Positions 56,492 to 64,000 of a DNA stretch of 64,000 bases are shown one piece after another (position 1 is the stretch's first letter; the number at the start of each line of letters is the position of its first letter). This stretch comes from UBA11740 sp049273695 (GTDB taxonomy: Bacteria > Acidobacteriota > Blastocatellia > Pyrinomonadales > Pyrinomonadaceae), in contig JBASRE010000042.1 of assembly GCA_049273695.1 (NCBI GenBank), forward strand, positions 386,471-450,470, in the 5' to 3' direction. Position numbers and translations under genes: made by a program. The notes under the pieces were generated by a model. It made no database searches, was not told where the DNA came from, and worked only from the letters and a program-made list of their open reading frames with translations.

Positions 56492-58117
56492 ATGAATCGC
56501 AGGAGTTTTGTGCGTCGCAGCATCGCCGGTGCGGCCGGCGCAGCCGCCGCTACTGTTTCTGTTCGTGCCCGATCGGAATCACGCGAAGTCGCACCCCACG
56601 CTTCACCCGCCGCTTTCGAATTGGATGAGTTGACGGTTGCCGATCTGCAAGCCGGTATGTCCTCCGGCAAGTACACGGCACGGTCGCTTACCGAAAAATA
56701 TCTCGACCGCATCAACGACATCGACCGGCGTGGTCCCGCGATCAATTCTGTCATTGAAGTAAATCCGGACGCGGAGTCGATCGCGGCTGAAATGGATCGA
56801 AGGCGCAAGGATGGTGTAGTGCGGAGCCCTTTGCATGGTATCCCCGTGCTGATCAAAGACAATATTGATACGAACGATCGCATGAAGACGTCGGCCGGTT
56901 CACTCGCTTTGGCCGGATCGACTCCGCTTCAGAATGCTGTTGTCGTGCAGAAACTGCGCTTTGCGGGGGCGGTGATCATCGGTAAGACGAATTTGAGTGA
57001 GTGGGCGAACTTTCGCTCAAGCCATTCGTCGAGCGGTTGGAGCGGTCGTGGTGGTCAAACAAAGAATCCCTATGTGCTGGATCGGAACCCGTGCGGCTCG
57101 AGTTCCGGCACCGGGGCCGCCATCGCGGCGAATCTCGCCACGGTTGGCATGGGAACCGAGACCGACGGTTCAGTTGTTTGCCCGTCGAATGCGTGTTCGC
57201 TTGTCGGAATAAAACCGACGCTCGGACTCGTCAGTCGGACCGGCATTATTCCCATTGCGCACAGCCAGGACACGGCGGGACCGATGTGCCGCACAGTCAC
57301 TGACGCCGCGATTCTGCTCCACGCAATTACCGGAATGGATCCGCGCGACCCAATAACAGAAACGATGCCGTTGAAAGCGCTCGAAGGCTATCGGAAGTTT
57401 CTCGATGCGAACGGGCTGAAAGGCGCGCGCATTGGCGTGCAGCGAAAATCGCATGGCTTCAATGATGCGGTCGATAAGCTCATGCACGACAGCATTGATG
57501 TCCTGAAGCGACTCGGAGCGACCGTGATCGATCCGGCTGACATTCCGACACATGGGAAGTTCGACGACTCAGAATTTGAAGTGCTGCTCTACGAATTCAA
57601 GGCTGACCTGAATAAGTATCTCGCTTCACTTGGCCCAAACGCGCCGGTGAAGAGCTTGAAAGAGGTCATCGACTTTAACGAGAAGAATCGCGATCGCGAG
57701 CTGCGCTACTTCGGCCAGGACATCATGATCAAAGCGCAGGCGAAAGGGCCATTGACCGAGCGAAAGTATCGGATGGCGCTTGCCAAGAATCATCGGCTAT
57801 CGCGGACGCTCGGAATCGACGCGGTTATGAACAAGCACAGGCTGGACGCGATCGTCGCACCGACCGGCGGTCCACCATGGCCGACTGATCTCGTGAACGG
57901 GGATCACTACACCGGCGGATATTCGAGTGCGTCCGCCGTTGCCGGATATCCCCACATCACTGTGCCCGCTGGTTACGTGTTTGGATTGCCGGTGGGAATT
58001 TCATTCTTCGGCCGCGCGTGGAGCGAACCAAAACTGATCACGTACGCTTACGCGTTCGAGCAAGCGACTAAGGCGCGGCGTGTGCCAAAGTTCCTGGAGA
58101 CGGCGAAGCTGGATTGA
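56492..58117 (+). CDS. Tat-exported amidase (amidase signature family)
   Basis: This 541-aa protein starts with a twin-arginine signal (NRRSFVRRS, then an Ala-rich core). The amidase signature follows: Lys in VLIKDNIDT, the Gly/Ser-rich GSSSGTGAAIAANL and the nucleophile in GTETDGSVVCPS. It would hydrolyse amides of unknown structure in the periplasm, after folding in the cytoplasm. Tat export is unusual for the family but is seen in acidobacterial members. Repeat D copy 2 starts on the base after its stop. Confidence 0.93.
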   Translation: MNRRSFVRRSIAGAAGAAAATVSVRARSESREVAPHASPAAFELDELTVADLQAGMSSGKYTARSLTEKYLDRINDIDRRGPAINSVIEVNPDAESIAAEMDRRRKDGVVRSPLHGIPVLIKDNIDTNDRMKTSAGSLALAGSTPLQNAVVVQKLRFAGAVIIGKTNLSEWANFRSSHSSSGWSGRGGQTKNPYVLDRNPCGSSSGTGAAIAANLATVGMGTETDGSVVCPSNACSLVGIKPTLGLVSRTGIIPIAHSQDTAGPMCRTVTDAAILLHAITGMDPRDPITETMPLKALEGYRKFLDANGLKGARIGVQRKSHGFNDAVDKLMHDSIDVLKRLGATVIDPADIPTHGKFDDSEFEVLLYEFKADLNKYLASLGPNAPVKSLKEVIDFNEKNRDRELRYFGQDIMIKAQAKGPLTERKYRMALAKNHRLSRTLGIDAVMNKHRLDAIVAPTGGPPWPTDLVNGDHYTGGYSSASAVAGYPHITVPAGYVFGLPVGISFFGRAWSEPKLITYAYAFEQATKARRVPKFLETAKLD

Positions 58118-58256
58118 TTTGGAGTGCGGTGGCAAGCGTAGCGCGACACCGCTTTGGATGATTGAAGCCGTTGATCCAAAGCGCCGTCGCCGCCACGCTG
58201 CCACCCCAGCGGGGCTGCCCCGCTGGGGACCCCGGCCTCTGCCGGCGCACTCCAAA
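58118..58256. repeat. Palindromic repeat family D, copy 2
   Basis: It begins on the base after the amidase TGA with TTTGGAGTGCGGTGGCAAG and ends CCGGCGCACTCCAAA, the approximate complement. The central hairpin is CCCAGCGGGGCTGCCCCGCTGGG. It lies between convergent amidase and folK genes. Confidence 0.85.
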
Positions 58257-58265
58257 TTGGCGTCG

Positions 58266-58775
58266 TTACGAAGGCGTCCAACGCTTAACCGCCGACTCGT
58301 CTTCAACGTTTTCCAATAAGTCTGCCGCGCTCGTTTTCAATCTGGGATGAATAACACGCGGCGCGATTTCCACCAGCGGCTCCAGCACGAAACGGCGTTC
58401 ATGCAAGCACGGATGCGGCAGCCGCAGGAACTCAGTGTCTTTCTGGATGTCTCCGTAAAGCAGTAGATCGAGATCGATCGTACGAGGCCCGTCTTTTACT
58501 TCTCGAGTTCGACCCAGCGCGAATTCAATGCGCAGCAAACGCGCCATCACTTGCTCAGGCGTGGGTAGAGTATTGCCAATCTCAACCACCATGTTGAGGA
58601 ACGGTGGCTGTCGAACTTCGCTGACAGGATCAGTTTCATAAATCGATGACACGCGCGTTACGCACAACGACGCTTCCATCATTCCGCGAACGGCCAACAA
58701 CAGGTTGCCCGCGCGATCGCCGAGATTCGATCCCAATCCGACGTAAGCTTTTGCGTGATTCCGGTGCGAGAACAT
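58266..58775 (-). CDS. folK: Dihydropteridine pyrophosphokinase (HPPK)
   Basis: The protein is 169 aa from ATG 58775. A longer in-frame start at 58805 is rejected because its codons lie in repeat I. Motifs are YVGLGSNLGDR at the N-terminus, ETDPV and the signature GPRTIDLDLLLYGD. It transfers pyrophosphate from ATP to 6-hydroxymethyl-7,8-dihydropterin in folate synthesis. Length is normal. Confidence 0.95.
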   Translation of the reverse strand: MFSHRNHAKAYVGLGSNLGDRAGNLLLAVRGMMEASLCVTRVSSIYETDPVSEVRQPPFLNMVVEIGNTLPTPEQVMARLLRIEFALGRTREVKDGPRTIDLDLLLYGDIQKDTEFLRLPHPCLHERRFVLEPLVEIAPRVIHPRLKTSAADLLENVEDESAVKRWTPS

Positions 58776-58777
58776 TC

Positions 58778-58834
58778 GTGGCACAGACTTCAGTCTGTGA
58801 TTCATATGCCAGCCACAGACTGAGTCTGTGCCAC
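58778..58834. repeat. Palindromic repeat I
   Basis: GTGGCACAGACTTCAGTCTG pairs with CAGACTGAGTCTGTGCCAC around a short centre. This arrangement is a known common intergenic repeat type. It lies immediately upstream of the folK start. Confidence 0.75.
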
Positions 58835-58940
58835 AGCAGCGCTATGCTACACTGGCATCGTTACCCCGTGAAGCACCAATTCTGATTCCAGCGATGCCGT
58901 TTCGGCATCCGGGCGGGCACCGCGGCCCCGTCATTACAAA

Positions 58941-60248
58941 ATGGCTCGCAGAAGATTTCGCAGCAACCAGCGGCACGAGCCGGTCACCGAGCGCTCTTTT
59001 CAGGAATATCTTTATTCCAGCGGCGCGCCGCAGACTTCGCGTACTGAACTGATGCGCATGGTGCGCGGCGGCGAAGACACCTACCTCGAACTCAAAGTAA
59101 AACTTTCTAATTCCGAACGAATCGCGCAGGGAATCGTCGCCCTCGCGAACACCGGCGGCGGCGTGATCGTCTTTGGAGTCAACGATCAACTGCGGGTCGA
59201 AGGCGTCGATCATCCGGAAGAAGTTCAGGACGAGTTGGTGCGCATCTGTTATGAAGAGATCGCGCCGCCACTGATTCCGTTCATCGATCGGCTGGCGTTC
59301 GACAACGGCCGGCGCATCGTCGCGCTGGACGTGCAAGGGAAGCAGCGACCGTATCGCACGCGCGACGGCCGGTTCTTTGTCCGCATTGGCGCTGACAAAC
59401 GTGAGGCTACGGATGACGAGCTGTCGGCGCTGCTTAATGATACAAAGCCCTTTAGTTACGAGAGCCTGGCCGCAATTGGCGCGACGATTGAGGACATCGA
59501 CGAAGCTCATCTTTGGAGTTTCATGCGTGGGTTTTCGGGTGGCGCCTTCGACGAAACCATCGTCAAAGGTTATCCGACGGCTGAAATTCTCGAGCGGTAC
59601 CTTTTGCTGGCGACGAATAACGCGCGCGGACTCGTGCCGACGTTCGCCGGTCTCTTACTGTTCGGTAGCGATGAAAGCGTCGCGCGTCTATTGCCGCAAT
59701 CGTCGGTTACGGCGACGCGTTTCAGTGGGGACAACCCTCAAGCGCCAATCGTTGAGCGAGTTGAGCTGAAGGGGAATCTCGCGACGGTTTATGAATCAGC
59801 TTTGAAGTTCGTCACCCGCTATGCCGACCTTTGGGACGCGCGGCCGAATCCGCCGCGAACGACCGCGGAAGATCATTCCGGCCTGCCCGCGCGCGCGAAT
59901 TACCAACGCGCGTCGATTTCTGAAGCGCTGGCGAATGCTTTGATTCATCGCGACCTGGCTTTACGCGACACTTCTACGCGAATTCACGTATTTGATCGTG
60001 CGATTGAAATCGCTAACGCGCGTCGCAGCGCGGGATTCGCCGCCGCCGGCTTGCGCGCGACCAAGTTTGGCGTCGCGCAAAGCTTGAATCCGCAAATCGC
60101 TTCAATCTTCTCGAATCCGGCGTACGGCTTGACGCTGGCTCACGGCGGCTTGCCAATGTTGTTGAAGGAATCGCGAACGTTCTCAGGCCGTCTGCCCGAC
60201 ATCGCCGCGTTCAATGATGAGTTTCGTGTGCGGATTCACGGGGTTTGA
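58941..60248 (+). CDS. AlbA_2 (Schlafen-like) DNA-binding/ATP-binding protein
   Basis: In this 435-aa protein the AlbA_2 domain (about 40-150) shows TYLELKVKLSN, GIVALANTGGGVIVFGV and RPYRTRDGRFFVRIG, and a C-terminal HATPase-like region holds ALANALIHRDLAL. Such proteins are often called transcriptional regulators or are found near defence genes. Its role here is unknown. No ribosome site is obvious at the ATG. It is monocistronic. Confidence 0.85.
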   Translation: MARRRFRSNQRHEPVTERSFQEYLYSSGAPQTSRTELMRMVRGGEDTYLELKVKLSNSERIAQGIVALANTGGGVIVFGVNDQLRVEGVDHPEEVQDELVRICYEEIAPPLIPFIDRLAFDNGRRIVALDVQGKQRPYRTRDGRFFVRIGADKREATDDELSALLNDTKPFSYESLAAIGATIEDIDEAHLWSFMRGFSGGAFDETIVKGYPTAEILERYLLLATNNARGLVPTFAGLLLFGSDESVARLLPQSSVTATRFSGDNPQAPIVERVELKGNLATVYESALKFVTRYADLWDARPNPPRTTAEDHSGLPARANYQRASISEALANALIHRDLALRDTSTRIHVFDRAIEIANARRSAGFAAAGLRATKFGVAQSLNPQIASIFSNPAYGLTLAHGGLPMLLKESRTFSGRLPDIAAFNDEFRVRIHGV

Positions 60249-60254
60249 TTTCAT

Positions 60255-60379
60255 TCTCATTCACACCGCGGCTTCAGCCCGGTGATCAAACTTGAATTGT
60301 GATGCGAAACCGTTTAAACGGTTTCCTGAATTGTATGCCCGCACCACGCACCGGGCTAAAGCCGCGGTGTGAATGAGAC
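60255..60379. repeat. Palindromic repeat family A, short form
   Basis: CTCATTCACACCGCGGCTTC and GCCGCGGTGTGAATGAGA are the outer arms, with GAAACCGTTTAAACGGTTTC in the centre. It is a compact symmetric version of the 274-bp element. Confidence 0.8.
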
Positions 60380-60419
60380 AATGCGGGCGCCAGCATCGAT
60401 CAAGCCTGGAGGACTTTGC

Positions 60420-62834
60420 ATGTTAAAGCGCGCTTTACTCTTGTTTCTTGCCGCAAGTCTCTTCTTTGCAGTCTCGATTCAATCCGATAAGACTCTTCAG
60501 CAGTCCTTCGCATCCGCTCAAAACAAGATTCCGGCGCCGCAAGACGTCCTGGGGTTCACGCCTGGCGACGATCGCAAACTCGCAAGTTGGGCAAAGATCG
60601 TTGAGTACTTTCAGAAACTCGACGCGGCCAGCGACCGGGTCATGTTTGAAGAGATCGGCAAGTCAACAATGGGCGCGCCATTTGTTTACGCGACGATCAG
60701 CGCGCCTGAGAATCTAAGCAGGCTCGATGAATTCAAAGAGATTCAGCGGCAGCTTGCCGATCCTCGACTTCTCGGTTCCCCAGCGAACCCTGCGCTTGCC
60801 GATCGTAAAGCGCGCGCGTTGATTGCCCGCGGCAAGACTATTGTCCTGATCACCTGCGGCATTCACTCGACTGAAGTCGGCTCGACGCTTTCCAGCACTT
60901 TGATCGCGCACCAGCTCGCTTCGTCGAATGAACCTGAAATCCAGGAGATTCTCCGAAACACAATCATTCTGCTGGTGCCTTCATTGAATCCGGACGGTGT
61001 CGACATTGTAAAGAACTGGTACGACAAAACTCTCGGTACACCTTACGAAGGGACCGAGCCGCCTGAGCTCTATCACAAATACGTCGGCCACGATAACAAT
61101 CGCGACTGGTACGCGTTCACCCAAGTCGAAACGCAACTGACCGTTGACAAGCTGCACAACGCCTGGCATCCGCAGATTGTCCACGACATTCATCAGCAGG
61201 GCGCATTCGGCTCGCGCCTGTTTTTGCCGCCGTACCTGCAACCGGTCGAACCGAACGTGCCGAAACAGATCGTTGAAGGCTATACCGAGCTCGGCCGCTG
61301 GATGGCGGGCGAAATGCGGAGGGCAGGCTTTCGGGGCATCACGACCAATTCGACTTACGACGCGTGGACGCCCGCGCGCGCTTACTCGCACTACCACGGC
61401 GGTGTGCGCATTTTGTCTGAGACTGCATCGGCGCGCATTGCCTCGCCTCGAACCGTGAGGTTTGATGAGTTGCGGTCGCGAGAGTCGTCCGAAGGTTCAA
61501 ATTCACCAGGCTATGACCCGAAAAGAGAGTCAGCCAACTTTGGCCCGGTCTGGCGCGGCGGTGAATGGAAGCTCGGCGACATCACCAACTACATGACCAC
61601 CGGTGCGTTCACCTTGCTCAAGCACGCAGCCAAGAATCGCGAGCGATGGTTGCAGAGGTTTTATGAGATTGGGAAAGAGGCGGTGCGGCCAAGGAAGCGC
61701 GGTGAGTTAGTTGGGTTCGAATTCGGGTGGGACACGCAACCTCCGGCAGCAGATCAAAAAGCCAAACGGTTGGTAAAAATCCTGGAGAAAGCCGGCGTTG
61801 AGATAAGAACGGAATTGTTGTCCGGGTTTTACCTTCGACAGAAGGTCTTTGTGCCGCTTGCGCAGCCATACGGAGCCTTTGCCAAAGCGCTATTGCAGTC
61901 GCAAAGATATCCAGACTTGCGAGACTCGTCAGGACGGCCGATTCCTCCCTATGACGTGACCGCTCACAACCTCGCATTGCTGATGGGCATCGAGGTCGCC
62001 CCTGTTTATAGAGCCACAAGAAGATTTGCGGGATCGCGCAGCCAAATAGTTGATGACGGAAAGGAAAGGTTTATCGAAATCCATGATCCACCCCTGGTTT
62101 CCATCTACAAGTCTCACCTGGCGGCGATGGATGAGGGCTGGACACGTTGGGTCGTTGAAAAAGAAGGGCCAAACTACTCGGCTCTCTACGACCGAGAAAT
62201 ACTAAAAAGCGACCTAACGCATCGGGCGAATGCGCGAACGATCATCATTCCCGACCAACCTCCCAACGCCATCCTCAACGGCCATCGCAAAGGAGCGATG
62301 CCGGAACAGTACACCGGCGGTCTAGGGGAAAAGGGCGTGAAGGCTCTGCGGGAGTTTGTCGAAGCCGGCGGCACGCTTGTCTGTCTTAATCGCGCGTCGA
62401 GCTTTGCGATTGAGCAATTCAAGCTCCCGGTGCGCGATGTAGTTGCCGGTTTGCCGCGCACAGACTTCTATGTTCCCGGATCGATCCTGCGGATTGAGCT
62501 CGACACTTCGAATCCGATCGCGGAAGGAATGCCGAAGGAATCGATTGCCTGGGTGGAGAATTCTCCGGTGTTTGAGGTGATGGCTGCGACGCAACGGGGC
62601 AGTAGCCCGACCGTAAGGGAAGGCGTTTCAGCAAGAGTCATCGCCTGGTATCCACGCAACAAAGATCCGCTGCTTTCCGGCTGGCTGCTCGGGGGCGATC
62701 GCCTCAAAGGGAAGGCGGCACTCGTAGAAGTTAGCTTGGGGAAAGGCCGTATTATTCTTTTCGGCTTTCGACCTCAGTATCGCGCACAGTCACTGGCAAC
62801 TTATCCGCTGTTGTTCAACGCGATCAACCCTTAA
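60420..62834 (+). CDS. Secreted M14-family zinc carboxypeptidase-like protein, paralogue 2
   Basis: The protein is 804 aa from ATG 60420, chosen for TGGAGG upstream and a clean signal (KRALLLFLAASLFFAVS). The zinc-site HxxE is in CGIHSTEVGS, with the next His in VHDIHQQGAF. The C-terminal part has a glutamine-amidotransferase-like fold as in the other M14 protein, but no Gly-rich loop. Likely a periplasmic or secreted peptidase. Repeat D copy 3 begins on the base after its stop. Confidence 0.87.
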   Translation: MLKRALLLFLAASLFFAVSIQSDKTLQQSFASAQNKIPAPQDVLGFTPGDDRKLASWAKIVEYFQKLDAASDRVMFEEIGKSTMGAPFVYATISAPENLSRLDEFKEIQRQLADPRLLGSPANPALADRKARALIARGKTIVLITCGIHSTEVGSTLSSTLIAHQLASSNEPEIQEILRNTIILLVPSLNPDGVDIVKNWYDKTLGTPYEGTEPPELYHKYVGHDNNRDWYAFTQVETQLTVDKLHNAWHPQIVHDIHQQGAFGSRLFLPPYLQPVEPNVPKQIVEGYTELGRWMAGEMRRAGFRGITTNSTYDAWTPARAYSHYHGGVRILSETASARIASPRTVRFDELRSRESSEGSNSPGYDPKRESANFGPVWRGGEWKLGDITNYMTTGAFTLLKHAAKNRERWLQRFYEIGKEAVRPRKRGELVGFEFGWDTQPPAADQKAKRLVKILEKAGVEIRTELLSGFYLRQKVFVPLAQPYGAFAKALLQSQRYPDLRDSSGRPIPPYDVTAHNLALLMGIEVAPVYRATRRFAGSRSQIVDDGKERFIEIHDPPLVSIYKSHLAAMDEGWTRWVVEKEGPNYSALYDREILKSDLTHRANARTIIIPDQPPNAILNGHRKGAMPEQYTGGLGEKGVKALREFVEAGGTLVCLNRASSFAIEQFKLPVRDVVAGLPRTDFYVPGSILRIELDTSNPIAEGMPKESIAWVENSPVFEVMAATQRGSSPTVREGVSARVIAWYPRNKDPLLSGWLLGGDRLKGKAALVEVSLGKGRIILFGFRPQYRAQSLATYPLLFNAINP

Positions 62835-62984
62835 TTTGGAGTGCGCCGGCAGGGCGAAGTGGCGACGGCGCTTTGGATTCCTTTTGATCCGAATTTCTAG
62901 TCATCCAAAGCGGTGTCGCGCAACGACCACCCCAGCGCGGCTGCCGCGCTGGGGACCCCGGTTGCGTTGCCACCGCACTCCAAA
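62835..62984. repeat. Palindromic repeat family D, copy 3
   Basis: TTTGGAGTGCGCCGGCAGGG opens directly after the TAA of the peptidase, and CCACCGCACTCCAAAT closes it 4 bp before the ribF stop. The central hairpin is CAGCGCGGCTGCCGCGCTG. It fills the convergent gap completely. Confidence 0.88.
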
Positions 62985-62988
62985 TAGG

Positions 62989-63942
62989 TCACGCAATCGC
63001 CAGCGATCTCTGCACACAGGCGCGTTCAAAGTACCGCTTCGCTCGGCCGACGTCTCGATCGATCTGCGATTTCAACTCGTTAACTGAGCTGAACTTCTTT
63101 TCCTCGCGCAGCCGATGCAGGAATCTCACGCGCAGCACGTCGCCGTACAAATCGCCTGACCAATTCAACACGAAGGTCTCTACCGAAGGTTCAGTCGCGT
63201 CGCCGAATGTCGGCCGCACGCCAATGTTGGTGACGCTGCGACGCCATTGACCTTTGATTAAGGTCGCAGTGACGTAGACGCCTGCTCGCGGAATCACACG
63301 ATTGTGCGGCTGAAGGTTTGCGGTCGGGAAACCCAGGCTCGCCCCGCGCGCCGCGCCGCGTACAACCGGACCTTCGACCCCGTAGGGCCGGCCCAACATT
63401 CTCCGCGCTAAATTCACGCGCCCCTGTTGCAGCAGTTCGCGAATGCGCGTTGACCCAATTCGCGTTCCGCGCAGTCTTACTTCAGGCACTTCGTCAGCAA
63501 AGAAACCGAGACGCTGGCTGGCGCTGCGCAGCAAATCAATGTTGCCTTCACGATTGTGGCCAAAGAAGAAACCGCGGCCCAGGTAAGCCTCTTTCGCCTG
63601 CAAGCGCTCACGCACGACATTGCGCAAAAAATCTTCGGCCCGAATTTGCGCGAACGCCTGGTCGAAGTGAATGACGATGGCCTGCTCGATACCCAACGCG
63701 CCGAGAGCTTCAATCTTTTGATCCAGGGTTTGCAGCAGTGGCGGCGCGGAAGCGGGATGCAGAACAGCGCGCGGATGCGGCTCGAAGGTGATGACGGTCG
63801 GCACCGCGCGCACCGCCCGCGCGCGTTCGACGACCGTCTTCATGATGAGCTGATGACCAAGGTGCAGCCCATCAAACACTCCCAGCGTCAGGACCGTGGG
63901 GCGGGCGATATCGGCGTTTTCTGTTCCGTGGAATAATCTCAT
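62989..63942 (-). CDS. ribF: Bifunctional riboflavin kinase/FAD synthetase
   Basis: In this 317-aa protein residues 1-185 are the FAD synthetase with the nucleotidyltransferase motif GVFDGLHLGH and the late SSTRIRELL-like SSTR equivalent (GSTRIRELLQ). Residues about 190-310 are the riboflavin kinase with GFPTANL. It makes FMN then FAD. Length and both active motifs are normal. The upstream part of the window (63945 onwards) is repeat M. Confidence 0.96.
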   Translation of the reverse strand: MRLFHGTENADIARPTVLTLGVFDGLHLGHQLIMKTVVERARAVRAVPTVITFEPHPRAVLHPASAPPLLQTLDQKIEALGALGIEQAIVIHFDQAFAQIRAEDFLRNVVRERLQAKEAYLGRGFFFGHNREGNIDLLRSASQRLGFFADEVPEVRLRGTRIGSTRIRELLQQGRVNLARRMLGRPYGVEGPVVRGAARGASLGFPTANLQPHNRVIPRAGVYVTATLIKGQWRRSVTNIGVRPTFGDATEPSVETFVLNWSGDLYGDVLRVRFLHRLREEKKFSSVNELKSQIDRDVGRAKRYFERACVQRSLAIA

Positions 63943-63944
63943 TG

Positions 63945-64000
63945 GTCAGTCGTCAGTCGTCAGTTGTCAGTGGTCAGTTGTCAGTTGGGTAGCGTGCTAC
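63945..64000. repeat. Palindromic repeat family M, copy 2 (partial)
   Basis: Iterated GTCAGTCGTCAGT and GTTGTCAGTGGTCAG units begin 2 bp upstream of the ribF start and run to the end of the window. Only the left arm is visible. Confidence 0.65.

Overview
The window looks like a chromosome segment of a soil or sediment acidobacterium, most likely class Blastocatellia (inferred, no rRNA present). The support is moderately high GC (57% by hand count over 15001-15060) and a gene style typical of that group: two transmembrane Ser/Thr kinases with TPR tails, sortilin/Asp-box propeller proteins, PQQ-type propellers, several secreted peptidases and amidohydrolases, NrfHA, and an isolated atpDC pair. 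I found no CRISPR array, rRNA, complete IS element, integrase or prophage.

Layout. 71-484 is a receiver-only response regulator. 517-8908 is a tRNA-associated island. An intact tRNA-Ala(CGC) (minus strand) sits at its right end, and two displaced copies of the 26-bp tRNA 3' end lie at 517-542 and 1128-1153. The smaller compartment holds one coiled-coil/winged-helix gene. The larger holds only a two-gene operon: an Mrr-like nuclease-NACHT-HEAT protein of 1365 aa, and a TM0106-type Fe-S nuclease/DEDD exonuclease/SF1 helicase of 1125 aa. This is the best candidate for a new defence system here. 9262-16527 carries an amidohydrolase-fold protein that has lost its metal ligands, then a deacylase-kinase-aldo/keto reductase operon. 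16827-24001 has an HNH pseudogene with its small partner, a serine hydrolase, a second kinase and a DASS anion transporter. 24362-32942 has three PQQ-like propeller paralogues and a large sortilin-type propeller, separated by three copies of a ~274-bp palindromic element. 33286-39780 has a subtilase, a DUF4126 membrane protein, a DPP IV-type peptidase and nrfHA. 39817-49890 has a second sortilin-type protein, an M14 peptidase, a TPR-thioredoxin and a response-regulator operon. 50307-63942 has atpD-atpC, pdxJ, a dolichyl-phosphate-type glycosyltransferase, a CtpA-like protease, a Tat-exported amidase, folK, an AlbA_2 protein, a second M14 peptidase and ribF.

How it works together. The secreted peptidases, the amidase, the D-aminoacylase-like enzyme and the propeller proteins suggest scavenging of peptides and amides at the envelope. 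The kinases put sensory input on the same stretch, and in one case kinase translation is directly coupled to a metabolic enzyme. NrfHA allows nitrite ammonification under oxygen limitation.

The intergenic DNA is unusual. Nearly every gap above about 150 bp holds a palindromic repeat from one of at least a dozen families (named A to M below). Several begin on the base after a stop codon, supply the stop codon itself, or sit inside operons.
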